A DNA stretch of 64,000 bases from Litoreibacter arenae DSM 19593. Its GTDB lineage: Bacteria; Pseudomonadota; Alphaproteobacteria; Rhodobacterales; Rhodobacteraceae. A program made the position numbers and the translations under genes. Numbering within the stretch: position 1 is the stretch's first letter; each line of letters begins with the position of its first letter. The notes under the pieces were generated by a model, which was given only the letters and a program-made list of their open reading frames with translations, had not been told where the DNA came from and did no database searches. This document shows positions 46,282 through 55,055 of this stretch, piece by piece. The DNA is taken from contig NZ_KE557310.1 in the NCBI RefSeq assembly GCF_000442275.2, positions 248,001 through 312,000 of the forward strand, in the 5' to 3' direction.

Positions 46282-47156
46282 TGCATCCGGCCCCTTCCAT
46301 TATCTTCTTCACCGTGTTCTCCGGGATCGGCTTTGGCCTGCTGGCCTTTCTGGGCCTTGGCATGCCGGACTACACAGGTTTCACCGCATTCATTTTCTTC
46401 CTGATCGCCTATGTGTTTGCCGTGGGCGGCTTGATTTCCTCGACGTTCCACCTCGGCAATCCGCAAAGGGCGCTCAAGGCGTTTACCCAGTGGAAAACCA
46501 GCTGGCTTTCGCGGGAAGGCTGCCTGTCCGTCGCAGCGCTCTCCGTCATGGGGCTCTATGCGATAGGCGTCGTGTTTCTCGACACACATTGGAAGCTGCT
46601 GGGCCTGCTGGGCGCGGCGCTGAGCCTTGCCACGGTGTTCGGCACCTCGATGATCTACACCCAGATCAAAACCGTCCCACGGTGGAGCCATTGGACCACG
46701 CCGGTGCTGTTCCTCCTCTACGCCATCGCAGGCGGTGCCTTCGTGGCGGGGCAGACCTCCATCGCCGCTCCGCTTTTGCTGGCTCTGGGCGCATTTCAAT
46801 GCGTCACATGGTTCATCGGCGACAAACAGTTCGCGGCCTCTGACTCAACAATCGAAACCGCTACGGGGCTGGGCCATATGGGCAAGGTCCGCATGTTCGA
46901 AGCGCCACATAGCTCCAAGAACTATCTGATGGAGGAAATGGTCTATGTGGTCGGCCGCAAACACGTCCGCACATTGCGCATCACTGGCATCTTGTGCCTG
47001 TCGCTGCTGCCCTATGTGCTGCTGGTCGTACCACCGTTTCACCACCTGATCTCGTTCGTTGCGTTACTACTGCATATCGCCGGAGCGCTCATGACCCGCT
47101 GGCTGTTCTTCGCAGAGGCGGAGCATACCGTAGGCCTCTACTACGACCAGCGCTGA
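46281..47156 (+). CDS. soeC: Sulfite dehydrogenase membrane subunit SoeC (DmsC family)
   Basis: A 291-residue protein with about eight transmembrane helices of the DmsC type, starting MHPAPSIIFFTVFSGIGFGLLAFLG. It anchors SoeAB on the cytoplasmic side and passes electrons to the quinone pool. DmsC-like helices and the STFHLGNPQRALKAFTQWKTSWLSREG loop (near residue 52) are typical of DmsC. It overlaps soeB by one base (TGATG) and ends before a bidirectional terminator. Confidence 0.87.
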   Translation: MHPAPSIIFFTVFSGIGFGLLAFLGLGMPDYTGFTAFIFFLIAYVFAVGGLISSTFHLGNPQRALKAFTQWKTSWLSREGCLSVAALSVMGLYAIGVVFLDTHWKLLGLLGAALSLATVFGTSMIYTQIKTVPRWSHWTTPVLFLLYAIAGGAFVAGQTSIAAPLLLALGAFQCVTWFIGDKQFAASDSTIETATGLGHMGKVRMFEAPHSSKNYLMEEMVYVVGRKHVRTLRITGILCLSLLPYVLLVVPPFHHLISFVALLLHIAGALMTRWLFFAEAEHTVGLYYDQR

Positions 47157-47162
47157 AAGAAG

Positions 47163-47191
47163 AAAGCCCCACCGAAAGGCGGGGCTTTTTC
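47163..47191. terminator. Bidirectional terminator, soeC/psd
   Basis: AAAGCCCCACC (47163-47173), tetraloop GAAA, GGCGGGGCTTT (47178-47188) has one A-C mismatch, with T-runs on the plus strand and a run TTTCTT on the minus strand. It ends both the soe operon and the convergent psd gene. Confidence 0.85.
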
Positions 47192-47213
47192 TTTCTGAGC
47201 GGATCGACTGGCG

Positions 47214-47906
47214 TCAGATATCGGCGCTGCGCACAGGTTTCTGGTCACCGCGTAAGTCCGCTAGGATCGTTTCCCCCGCAACGGCGGTCGTACCGACCGA
47301 AATCGCTGGCTGGATGCCTTCGGGCAGGTAGATGTCCAGCCGGCTGCCAAAGCGGATCAAACCGAAACGCTCGCCCGCGCCCAGCATGTCGCCAACGCTG
47401 ACGAAACACACGATGCGCCGCGCGACCAAACCGGCAATTTGCACCACACCGATGCGGTGGCCTTCCTCGGATTCAATGGTCAGCCCATTGCGCTCGTTAT
47501 GCTCACTCGCCTTGTCCAGCGAGGCGTTCACGAACTTGCCCTTATGGTATGCGATCTCCGTGACTTTGCCTTCAATGGGCGAACGATTCACGTGACAGTT
47601 GAACACGTTCATGAAGACCGACACGCGGAACACGGTGGTGGTGCCAAGCCCCAACTCCGGCGGCGGGGCGACTTCGGAGATCAAGGAAACCACGCCATCG
47701 GCGGGCGATAGCACCAATCCGTCGCGTTGCGGCACCGTGCGCACCGGGTCGCGGAAGAAGTAGTAGCACCAAACCGTGGCACCGGCGCCCAGCCAGAAAA
47801 GCGGCTCCCAGATGAGGCCAAGCAGCACAGTGATGCCCGCAAAAATGGCCACAAACTTGCGGCCCTCGGGGTGCATCGGCACCGCCACGATTTTCAGCAT
47901 ATTCAT
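47214..47906 (-). CDS. psd: Phosphatidylserine decarboxylase
   Basis: A 230-residue pyruvoyl enzyme making phosphatidylethanolamine from phosphatidylserine. It is the short bacterial type: a hydrophobic N-terminus, [41 protein letters not shown], and the self-cleavage site in [14 protein letters not shown], where the Gly-Ser bond gives beta and alpha chains. It follows pssA by 68 bases on the same strand, so the two steps are co-transcribed. ATG 47906 or 47900. Confidence 0.95.
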   Translation of the reverse strand: MNMLKIVAVPMHPEGRKFVAIFAGITVLLGLIWEPLFWLGAGATVWCYYFFRDPVRTVPQRDGLVLSPADGVVSLISEVAPPPELGLGTTTVFRVSVFMNVFNCHVNRSPIEGKVTEIAYHKGKFVNASLDKASEHNERNGLTIESEEGHRIGVVQIAGLVARRIVCFVSVGDMLGAGERFGLIRFGSRLDIYLPEGIQPAISVGTTAVAGETILADLRGDQKPVRSADI

Positions 47907-47974
47907 TTTCGGCTTCCTGTTCGTCACAAGTTTGGTGCGGTCAGTGACACCAAACCCGCCTCAGGGCAAGGGCG

Positions 47975-48766
47975 CTAGCCTAAGCGTTCCTTGCGCTCTC
48001 GCAGATAGGGCAGCGGCAATGTCACGAGATATAGCAGGTTGGCGAAGATGAACGTGTGCCATGGATAGACCATCAGGCAGATCACCAGGATGGCGCAGCC
48101 GACCGCGATCATCGGCAACAGGCTGCGGCTGACCGAGGCGTGCTTGATCGAGAAGGTCGGAATGGTGCTGATCGCCAAAAGTGCAATCCCGATCTCGTAG
48201 ATTGCGATGATATGCGAGTGGACGCCGATATCGGTCCAGCCGACGAGGCTCAGGAATACCGGCATCAGGGCAAGTGACGCCAGCGCGGGCGCGGGAACGC
48301 CGACGAAATAGTCGCGCTGTCCGGCTTTGTGCGGCTCGGACAGGCCCACGTTGAAGCGCGCCAGCCGCAAAGCGCAGCAGATCGCCAGCACAAGGCAGCT
48401 AAGCCATCCCAAATTCTGGTATTCCGAGGCATGGTAGAACGCGTTGTAGATCAGCAGCCCGGGCGCGATGCCGAAGTTGAAGAAGTCGGCCAGCGTGTCC
48501 AGTTCAGCCCCGAACGGGCTGGTGGTGTCGAGGTAGCGCGCGATCTTGCCGTCGGCGGCGTCCAGAAAAACCGCCAGCATAATCAGGTAGAGTGCGGCGG
48601 AAATATTGCCCTCAATGCTCATCCGCAGCGAGGTCAGGCCCGCGCAAAGCGCAAAAACCGTGACGAGACTCGGCACGATATGGCGCAGCTTTATCCGCCG
48701 CTCCGGCGCGATGGCCGTGCTGCCTTTTTCGTCCTGTTCCACCTTGGAGTCTGCCAAATCCACCAT
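47975..48766 (-). CDS. pssA: CDP-diacylglycerol--serine O-phosphatidyltransferase
   Basis: A 263-residue integral membrane enzyme of the CDP-alcohol phosphatidyltransferase family; makes phosphatidylserine. The motif D-G-x2-A-R-x8-G-x3-D-x3-D reads DGKIARYLDTTSPFGAELDTLAD near residue 85. Multiple hydrophobic helices follow. I chose ATG 48766 (MVDLADSK); an upstream ATG (48811) is also possible. Psd is next on the strand. Confidence 0.93.
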   Translation of the reverse strand: MVDLADSKVEQDEKGSTAIAPERRIKLRHIVPSLVTVFALCAGLTSLRMSIEGNISAALYLIMLAVFLDAADGKIARYLDTTSPFGAELDTLADFFNFGIAPGLLIYNAFYHASEYQNLGWLSCLVLAICCALRLARFNVGLSEPHKAGQRDYFVGVPAPALASLALMPVFLSLVGWTDIGVHSHIIAIYEIGIALLAISTIPTFSIKHASVSRSLLPMIAVGCAILVICLMVYPWHTFIFANLLYLVTLPLPYLRERKERLG

Positions 48767-48843
48767 CCTCAACGACCGTTGCTTACCGCAAGCCACCATA
48801 GTGTTTAGCATTGCGGAGCAACTTCGCCCAGAGCGGTTTTAGC

Positions 48844-50151
48844 TTACTCGAACCGTTCCTGATGCGCGACCTCGAAGCCCCAATCGTCCTTTTTGCCAAA
48901 CTTCTGCAAGCGCCAGTCACACGCGCGGGCGTGGGCGTCCATGCCTTCGGTTCGTGACAGGCGTGAGGCGACAGACGACATCATAGGGTCGGCGTCGGTC
49001 GCGATTTCCTGCCATGTCAGGATTTTCAGGAACTTCATCACATTCAACCCGCCCGTATAACGCGCCGCCTGACGGGTCGGCAGGATGTGGTTGGTGCCGG
49101 AACATTTGTCGCCATGGGTCACTGTGGAGCCTTCACCGAGAAACAGAGAGCCGTAGTTGCGCAGCCGGTTTTTCCACCATTCGAGGTCTTCGGCCTGCAC
49201 CTGCAAATGCTCGCAGGCGTAGCGGTCGGACACTTCGGCCATCTGTTCGCGGTCGTCGCAGATCACGATCTCGCCGTGGTTGGCCCACGCCTCTATCGCC
49301 ACGCCGCCCGTCGGCCAGCCCTCGGCGATTTGGGGCAGAATGCGGTTCACCGTCTCAGCCAGCTCGGACGAGGTGGTGAACAGCCAAACGGGCGAGGTCG
49401 TGCCGTGCTCGGCCTGAGACAGCAGGTCGATGGCGACGGTCATCGGGTCGGCGGTGTGGTCCGCGATCACCGCGCTTTCGGTGGGGCCTGCGAACAGGTC
49501 GATACCCACGCCGCCAAAGAGTTGCAGCTTGGCTTCCGCCACAAAGGCGTTGCCGGGGCCGACCAGAATATCGGCAGGCTTCGCCCCGAACAGCCCCATC
49601 GCCATGGAGGCAACCGCCTGCACGCCGCCCATTTCCAAGATGAGGTCCGCGCCCGCAAGGCCCATCGCATAGGCCACGGCAGGGTCAATCGCATCGCCAC
49701 GCGGCGGCGACGCGGCGACTACGAACGGAACGCCCGCAGCACGCGCCGTTGCGACGCTCATCAGAGCCGAGGCCACGTGGGCATAGCGCCCGCCCGGCAC
49801 ATAGCAGCCCGCGCAATCGACGGGAACGCAGCGCTGGCCAAGGGTCACCCCCGGCTCGGTGTCGATCTGGAAATCCGTCAGGCTCTCGCGCTGCGCCTTG
49901 GCAAATCGCTTGATCTGGGTGTGGGCGAACTGAATGTCCTCCTTCGCCTGATCGGACACCTGGGCGATCAGCTTCGCCTTCTTCTCGTCCGATAGCGCGA
50001 AATCCTGCGTCCAGCCATCCAGATCCTTGGCATAGCCGCGCACGGCATCTTCGCCATTCTCGCGGATATTGGCGAGCATATCTTCCACAATCGCACGTGT
50101 CTTGCGATCTGCGTCCAGTTTGTCGACTTGCGGTGACTTGAGGTGTTTCAT
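48844..50151 (-). CDS. HisD paralogue, HpsN (sulfopropanediol dehydrogenase)-like
   Basis: A 435-residue NAD-dependent zinc dehydrogenase of the histidinol dehydrogenase family. Metal and catalytic residues are kept: Q and H in SQAEHG, E-H in YACEHLQV, D in HGDKCSGTNHILPT, H in EGMDAHARA, and the GPTE loop. The HGDKCSGTNH and ARYTGGLNVMKF blocks resemble the catabolic paralogues, such as HpsN that oxidises sulfopropanediol, rather than biosynthetic HisD. No his genes are near; it ends an operon with a dipeptidase and two unknowns. Sulfonate use would match the taurine island, but the substrate is unproven. Confidence 0.7.
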   Translation of the reverse strand: MKHLKSPQVDKLDADRKTRAIVEDMLANIRENGEDAVRGYAKDLDGWTQDFALSDEKKAKLIAQVSDQAKEDIQFAHTQIKRFAKAQRESLTDFQIDTEPGVTLGQRCVPVDCAGCYVPGGRYAHVASALMSVATARAAGVPFVVAASPPRGDAIDPAVAYAMGLAGADLILEMGGVQAVASMAMGLFGAKPADILVGPGNAFVAEAKLQLFGGVGIDLFAGPTESAVIADHTADPMTVAIDLLSQAEHGTTSPVWLFTTSSELAETVNRILPQIAEGWPTGGVAIEAWANHGEIVICDDREQMAEVSDRYACEHLQVQAEDLEWWKNRLRNYGSLFLGEGSTVTHGDKCSGTNHILPTRQAARYTGGLNVMKFLKILTWQEIATDADPMMSSVASRLSRTEGMDAHARACDWRLQKFGKKDDWGFEVAHQERFE

Positions 50152-50268
50152 TGGTACGGCCCCCTTATGCTTGGCATTCGGACTAGCCATGTTGCACCAA
50201 TGCGGGCGGCGCAAACCATATTCGGAGACTCCGCGTCACTTTCAGGAATCCCGAAAACACGGTTCCAT

Positions 50269-50883
50269 CTAATCGTTGTCTTGCAGCCCCGCACCCGCGC
50301 CGGAGCGGCGCGAGGCCTCTGTGGAAGGCACAAAGGTCTTGGCCGCCAAGTCTTGCAGTCGCGCCAATGGCACCAACGGCACAGGCTGGGGATCGCCCAG
50401 AGGCTTGAGACCTCGCACGGCTTTGGACACCATGACCGTCTTCGCGTCTGGTCGGTGGAACTCCGTCGTTATCCCGTAGACCCGCTCCGCCCGCAGCAAC
50501 ACCGGCCAGAGCAATTGCGGCCAGTCCAGATCGTGCAAGACAACCCGCGCAGCCCCGCACACCAGAGCGTCCACAAGCGCAGGCGCAGCCATCGCGATGC
50601 GCGCCTTGTCGATGACCATGTGCTCCGCCGTGCCCTCTGACAGCACAGGGACATGATCGGCTTCCAGCGCCGCAGTTCCGACGGCGAACAGCGTCGGGTC
50701 GCTCATCAGCAGGTCTGCCATGCCCGCGAAATCCTGCGCGTGGCCCAGAGGCAGCTTTGCGCCCAAACCCGCTTTCAATAACAACGCCTGCATTTCCGCG
50801 ACCGAGCGGCGCTCGGCTGCGTAGTCCGGCCCGTCGTCAAGGAAGTCTTCGATCCAGCTCACGCGTTGAAAACCGGCATCCAC
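50269..50883 (-). CDS. DUF3726-like hypothetical protein
   Basis: A 204-residue protein of unknown function. RRSVAEMQALLLKAGLGAKLPLGHAQDFAGMADLL near the N-terminus resembles the DUF3726 family (SxxEMxALxxKAARGAG...LPLGxAEDxA). No catalytic motif or membrane helix is obvious. Its start lies inside the 3' end of the 547-residue gene (25-base overlap), and the hisD-like gene follows after 117 bases, so all are likely co-expressed. Confidence 0.6.
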   Translation of the reverse strand: MDAGFQRVSWIEDFLDDGPDYAAERRSVAEMQALLLKAGLGAKLPLGHAQDFAGMADLLMSDPTLFAVGTAALEADHVPVLSEGTAEHMVIDKARIAMAAPALVDALVCGAARVVLHDLDWPQLLWPVLLRAERVYGITTEFHRPDAKTVMVSKAVRGLKPLGDPQPVPLVPLARLQDLAAKTFVPSTEASRRSGAGAGLQDND

Positions 50884-52502
50884 CAGTCATCCGCATTGTC
50901 CAGTTCGTCATGCAACGGCGCGCCTTGGGCCAGCGTGATGCGGGTCCAGCGGTCGGATTTGGGGTCAAACTTTGCGGCCCCGAAAAAGGACAGCTTGCAG
51001 CGCAGCATATCAATCGGCTTGCAGCGTTCGCAGATCAGGTTGCTCCTGATTTCCGCGTAAGGGTGGGTTGCCAGAAGCTGCACCCGCCTCACGGCGCTGC
51101 GATGCTTGGGGGTGGCGCGCAGAAATTCGCCAAGCGGCCCCGTGGCCCCCTCAAGGTCAGCCGCCAGCGCCTGAATCTGCCGCGCAATATCCAGCGGGCT
51201 TTCCAACTCTCCCCCCTGCTCCTCGTATCTCAGGCCCAAACGGGGCTCCTGCTTTTCCTCGCTGACATACCAGAATTGGGCATCCTCGCGCGGGTCGTCA
51301 AAATCATAGCGCAACGCCCATCCGCACTCGCGCTGCATGGCGTCGCGCAAGTCGGCGACATCCATGCGCGGGTCCAGCGGAGCCAGAGGTCCGGCGCCCA
51401 TGCAGTCCGTCAGTCCGTCGATCAAATGGCCGAAGGGCTCCAACACCAGCGAGACGACCAATTCCTGACATTCCACCGATAGAACCTGCGACACGCGGAC
51501 CAGCTGGTCCAGCGGCTTGGGCTGGTCGAGCAGGTCGTTCAGTTGCGACGTCAGGTCTGCCCAATCCTGCCGCAAGCAGTCGATCCGTGCCTGCTGACGC
51601 TCGTCCGGCACGTTCCACTGACTCAGGTGTTTCGCGGCGCGGTCGGCCAAAGCCACCAGCCGCGCACGTTGCATTTCGTCCAACACCGGAACCGCCCGCA
51701 CCCGCGCCAACGCGGTTTCACGGACCATCATCCAGTTGTTGAGCAATTCCGGATGCGACACCAAGAACGGTGCCATGCCCAAGCCGGTGGAGTTACCGAT
51801 GCCCAGATGTCGCTTCAAAGCCCGGTCCAGTTCGCCCCCGCCGACATGCTCCGCCAGATCATGCGTGAAGCCGCGGATTAGCCAGACCGTCAGCATTTCA
51901 GCGGCGAACGGGCCTTCCAGACCGGGGCGTTCTGCTATCACATTGCGGTCCGCGATGCCGAACTTGCCGTTGCCATATACCGCCGTCGTGCGCATCAGGT
52001 AGCCGATATCACCAACCATTTCAGCGTCCGGCTGCCGTCCTTCGCGCAAGGCTCTGGTCACCTCATCGAACAGCCGCACGGACTTGTTGGCACGGCTCAG
52101 GACCAGATCACGCTCGCAAAAACGACCCGCTTCCTGCTTGGGCGCGTTGTCGCGCAAACGGTCGATTTCAGCCGCGTCAGGCACTCCGTCATAGAGCACG
52201 AAGGCCGAGTCCCACGCTTGCGCGATGACGCGATCCGTTCGGTCTGCGGGGTCCAGGCGGTTGGAAAACGCCACCAGCGAATAGACATGCCCGCCCAAAG
52301 TGAGCGAATAGACGGCGTGGCCGAAGCCGTCTGCGTCCATCTGCCAAACGGGTCGGGTCACGACCGCCTTGTCGGCACTCAGGCGGCGGGTGAGCGAGCG
52401 CAGGAAGCTGAGCCGGGACGGGAACATGGAGCCCATCCGCTCCAGCCGCATCACCTCGTCGGGACTGCGCAGTGGCTCCTGAGGGGGCAAAGCGATTGTC
52501 AT
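50859..52502 (-). CDS. Conserved-looking 547-aa protein of unknown function
   Basis: I do not recognise a named family. The soluble 547-residue protein begins SPDEVMRLERMGSMFPSRLSFLRSLTRRL and includes YSLTLGGHVYSLVAFSNRLDPADRTDRVIA, GDIGYLMRTTAVYGNGKFGIADR and a C-terminal ICERCKPIDMLRCKL with a CxxC. GC-rich codons and tight 4-base overlap with the dipeptidase gene show it is genuine. It is flanked by a dipeptidase and a DUF3726 gene, which suggests a dedicated catabolic role. Confidence 0.75.
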   Translation of the reverse strand: MTIALPPQEPLRSPDEVMRLERMGSMFPSRLSFLRSLTRRLSADKAVVTRPVWQMDADGFGHAVYSLTLGGHVYSLVAFSNRLDPADRTDRVIAQAWDSAFVLYDGVPDAAEIDRLRDNAPKQEAGRFCERDLVLSRANKSVRLFDEVTRALREGRQPDAEMVGDIGYLMRTTAVYGNGKFGIADRNVIAERPGLEGPFAAEMLTVWLIRGFTHDLAEHVGGGELDRALKRHLGIGNSTGLGMAPFLVSHPELLNNWMMVRETALARVRAVPVLDEMQRARLVALADRAAKHLSQWNVPDERQQARIDCLRQDWADLTSQLNDLLDQPKPLDQLVRVSQVLSVECQELVVSLVLEPFGHLIDGLTDCMGAGPLAPLDPRMDVADLRDAMQRECGWALRYDFDDPREDAQFWYVSEEKQEPRLGLRYEEQGGELESPLDIARQIQALAADLEGATGPLGEFLRATPKHRSAVRRVQLLATHPYAEIRSNLICERCKPIDMLRCKLSFFGAAKFDPKSDRWTRITLAQGAPLHDELDNADDWWMPVFNA

Positions 52503-53482
52503 GTCTCACCTCCGAAAGAGCTGTCGTAGAACCGGAGCCAGTTGCCGCCCATGATGCCGTCAACCTCCGGCTGGGAAAAGCCCGCCTTCAACAACCCTGT
52601 GCCGATATTCGGCATGTCGCGGTTGTCGGTGAACCAGTCCGGCTGCGTCGGGAACCCCGCCTGCGCGGCGGAACCTTCCCCGTAGTCCATTTGCTTGGAC
52701 CACCGCCCGTTGCGCATCCATGTGACCACGCTGTCGGGCTGGTCCTGACACAGGTCCGAGCCGATCCCGAGATTGTCCGCCCCGTAACGCGACGCAGCTT
52801 CCGCGATCATGTCGCAAAAGCTGTCCAAGGTGCAGTCCGAGCCGTCTTTCAGGTGATGCGGGTACATCGAAAATCCCAGCATGCCGCCCGCGTCGGTCAG
52901 CGCGCAGAGCACCTCGTCGCTCTTGTTGCGCAGTGCGCTGTGCCACCATTTGGGGTTGGCATGGGTGATTGCGATGGGCCGACTGGAATGCTCGATCGCC
53001 TCAAGGGTGGAGCGGTCGCCGGAATGGCTCATGTCCACCACCATGCCCACACGGTTCATCTCATCTACCGCCTGCCGACCGAAGCGGGTCAATCCGGTGT
53101 CGTCGTCTTCGTAGCAGCCCGTCGCAAGCAGCGACTGGTTGTTGTAGGTCAGTTGCATGAAGCGGACGCCAAGCTGGTGCCAGACCTCGATCAGCCCGAT
53201 ATCATCCTCAATGGGCGAGGGGTTTTGGAAGCCGAAAAACACCGCCGTGCGGTTCGTCTCGATGGCCTTGCGCACGCAATCGCCGGATACTCCGCGCATG
53301 ATCAGATCAGGATATTGCTCGAACCAGCGGTTCCATTGCGACACGTTCAGCACGGCCCCGCGAAAGCTCTCGTGATAGGCGATGGTGACGTGGATGGCGT
53401 CGACCCCGCCCTGCCGAAGCTGGCGAAAGGCGATTTCCGACCAGTTGACGTATTGCAGGTTGTCAATGACAGGGGATCTCAT
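52499..53482 (-). CDS. Membrane dipeptidase (renal dipeptidase family)
   Basis: A 327-residue zinc TIM-barrel peptidase of family M19. The QLTYNNQSLLATGCYEDDDTGLTRFGRQAVDEMNRVGMVVDMSHSG block and the H of AITHANPKWW are the usual metal and catalytic segments; the first HxD metal site near the N-terminus is replaced by MRSPVIDNLQYVNW, so metal binding may be altered. The ATG is set at 53482 because the upstream stretch runs through hairpins. Homologues occur next to demethylation and betaine catabolic genes. It begins an operon with three further genes. Confidence 0.8.
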   Translation of the reverse strand: MRSPVIDNLQYVNWSEIAFRQLRQGGVDAIHVTIAYHESFRGAVLNVSQWNRWFEQYPDLIMRGVSGDCVRKAIETNRTAVFFGFQNPSPIEDDIGLIEVWHQLGVRFMQLTYNNQSLLATGCYEDDDTGLTRFGRQAVDEMNRVGMVVDMSHSGDRSTLEAIEHSSRPIAITHANPKWWHSALRNKSDEVLCALTDAGGMLGFSMYPHHLKDGSDCTLDSFCDMIAEAASRYGADNLGIGSDLCQDQPDSVVTWMRNGRWSKQMDYGEGSAAQAGFPTQPDWFTDNRDMPNIGTGLLKAGFSQPEVDGIMGGNWLRFYDSSFGGET

Positions 53483-53516
53483 GGAGTCACCCTGCCACAA
53501 ACCGGCACAAACGCAA

Positions 53517-53600
53517 GAAAAAGGGGCGCATGTGCGCCCCTTCCTGTATCGCGCCAGAGTTTCATCGAAACTCTGGACCCAAATTTCCCTCGGAAATTTG
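53517..53600 (-). repeat. Three tandem hairpins between gabD and dipeptidase gene
   Basis: In transcript order (minus strand): CAAATTTCC/GGAAATTTG (about 53580-53600), CCAGAGTTTC/GAAACTCTGG (53554-53576), and AAGGGGCGCA/TGCGCCCCTT (53521-53542), the last followed by TTTTTC. All stems are perfect. The last resembles a rho-independent terminator. The first two look like a repeated palindromic (REP-type) unit. They separate galM-gabD from the dipeptidase operon. Confidence 0.7.
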
Positions 53601-53606
53601 CCCCGC

Positions 53607-55049
53607 CTAGAAATCCACAGCCGTGTATTTGACGTCCAGATAGTCGGCGAGCCCTTGGCTGCCGCCTTCCTTGCCGAGACCACTTTCCTTCACGCCACCG
53701 AACGGTGCCTCGACCGTCGTGATCAGGCCGGAGTTGATGCCGATCATGCCGTATTGCAGCTTTTCGTTGAGCTTGAAGATGCGCCCCACATCGCGCGTAT
53801 AGGCATAGGAGGCCAGCCCGAAATCGGTGTCGTTGGCCCAGGCTATCGCGTCATCCTCGTCCTTGAACCGGAAGACAGGGGCCAGCGGGCCGAATATCTC
53901 TTCCTTGGCGAACTTCATGTCCTGCGTCGCCTCGGTCACGATGGTCGGCTCGAAGAAACTTTGACCATTACCGTGTCGTCCGCCGCCAGTGACTACGTTG
54001 CCGCCTTTGGACTTGGCGTCGGAGATGAACTCCTCGACCTTTTCCACGGCATCCATGTCGATCAGTGGGCCTTGCTCGACCCCGTCCTCGCGGCCGTCGC
54101 CTACTTTCAGGTTCTCGACCGCCGTTTTCAGTTTGGCCACGAAGTCGTCATAGACGCCGTCCTGCACGTATATGCGGTTGGCGCAGACGCAGGTTTGCCC
54201 CGAATTTCGGAATTTCGAAACCATGCAGCCCTGCACCGCCGCGTCGATATCGGCGTCGTCGAACACCAGAAACGGCGCGTTGCCGCCCAGCTCCATCGAG
54301 ACCTTCTTGACCGTGTCCGCCGACTGCCGGATCAGCTCCTTGCCGACCTCGGTGGAGCCGGTGAAGGTCACCTTGCGCACCCTTGGATCGTCCATGATCG
54401 CACCGCCGATCTTGCGGGCGGAGCCGGTGACAATGTTGACCGCGCCTTTCGGGTAGCCGACCTCTTCGGCCAACGCGCCCCATGCGAGGCCACTATAGGG
54501 CGTCGCGGTGGCAGGTTTGGCGACGACTGTGCAGCCGACAGCCAATGCGGGCGCGATCTTGCGGGCCAGCATGGAGGACGGGAAGTTCCAGGGCGTGATC
54601 ATCCCCACCACCCCGACCGGATGGTTGGTCACAAGGAACCGGCGGCCATTCGTCGGCGCAGGCACGATTTCGCCTTTGGCGCGGCGGACCTCCTCGGCGA
54701 ACCAGCGCACATATTGCGCGCCAATGCCGATCTCCCCCATCGATTCCGCCATGGGCTTGCCCATCTCGACCGTCAAAAGCTCGGCCAGCGTTTTCTGGTT
54801 GTCCATCAGGGCGTCGTGCAGCTTCCACAGCAGGCCCACGCGCTCCATCAGGCCCATACCCGCCAGCCCGTCAAATGCGGCAGAAGCCGCGTCGATGGCC
54901 CGGCGGGTCTCCGCATCGCCGCAGGCGGGAACTGTGCCGATCACCTCGCCCGTGGCGGGGTTGGTGACGTCGATGGTGTCACCACTATCCGCGCCGACCC
55001 ATTCGCCGCCGATGAAGTTGGCTTCTTTCAGGTATTTCGTATAGCTCAT
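53607..55049 (-). CDS. gabD: NAD(P)-dependent succinate-semialdehyde dehydrogenase
   Basis: A 480-residue aldehyde dehydrogenase of the GabD subgroup. Catalytic Glu lies in MELGGNAPFLVFDDADIDAA near residue 253 and catalytic Cys in NSGQTCVCANRIYV near 287, with TPWNFPSSMLARKIAPALAVGC as cofactor-binding region. It oxidises succinate semialdehyde to succinate; related semialdehydes such as 2-oxoglutarate semialdehyde are possible, relevant to sugar-acid use next to dgoK and galM. AAGGA precedes ATG 55049. Confidence 0.88.
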   Translation of the reverse strand: MSYTKYLKEANFIGGEWVGADSGDTIDVTNPATGEVIGTVPACGDAETRRAIDAASAAFDGLAGMGLMERVGLLWKLHDALMDNQKTLAELLTVEMGKPMAESMGEIGIGAQYVRWFAEEVRRAKGEIVPAPTNGRRFLVTNHPVGVVGMITPWNFPSSMLARKIAPALAVGCTVVAKPATATPYSGLAWGALAEEVGYPKGAVNIVTGSARKIGGAIMDDPRVRKVTFTGSTEVGKELIRQSADTVKKVSMELGGNAPFLVFDDADIDAAVQGCMVSKFRNSGQTCVCANRIYVQDGVYDDFVAKLKTAVENLKVGDGREDGVEQGPLIDMDAVEKVEEFISDAKSKGGNVVTGGGRHGNGQSFFEPTIVTEATQDMKFAKEEIFGPLAPVFRFKDEDDAIAWANDTDFGLASYAYTRDVGRIFKLNEKLQYGMIGINSGLITTVEAPFGGVKESGLGKEGGSQGLADYLDVKYTAVDF

Positions 55050-55055
55050 ATCGGG

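Noticed and set aside
42645-47156. Formate dehydrogenase FdhABC reading of soeABC
   Set aside because: The N-terminal GRDQSQSFTSLWAQGFGT and GVAEDHDSNPIK blocks, the DmsC-type anchor and the xsc-pta context favour sulfite dehydrogenase; not fully excluded.
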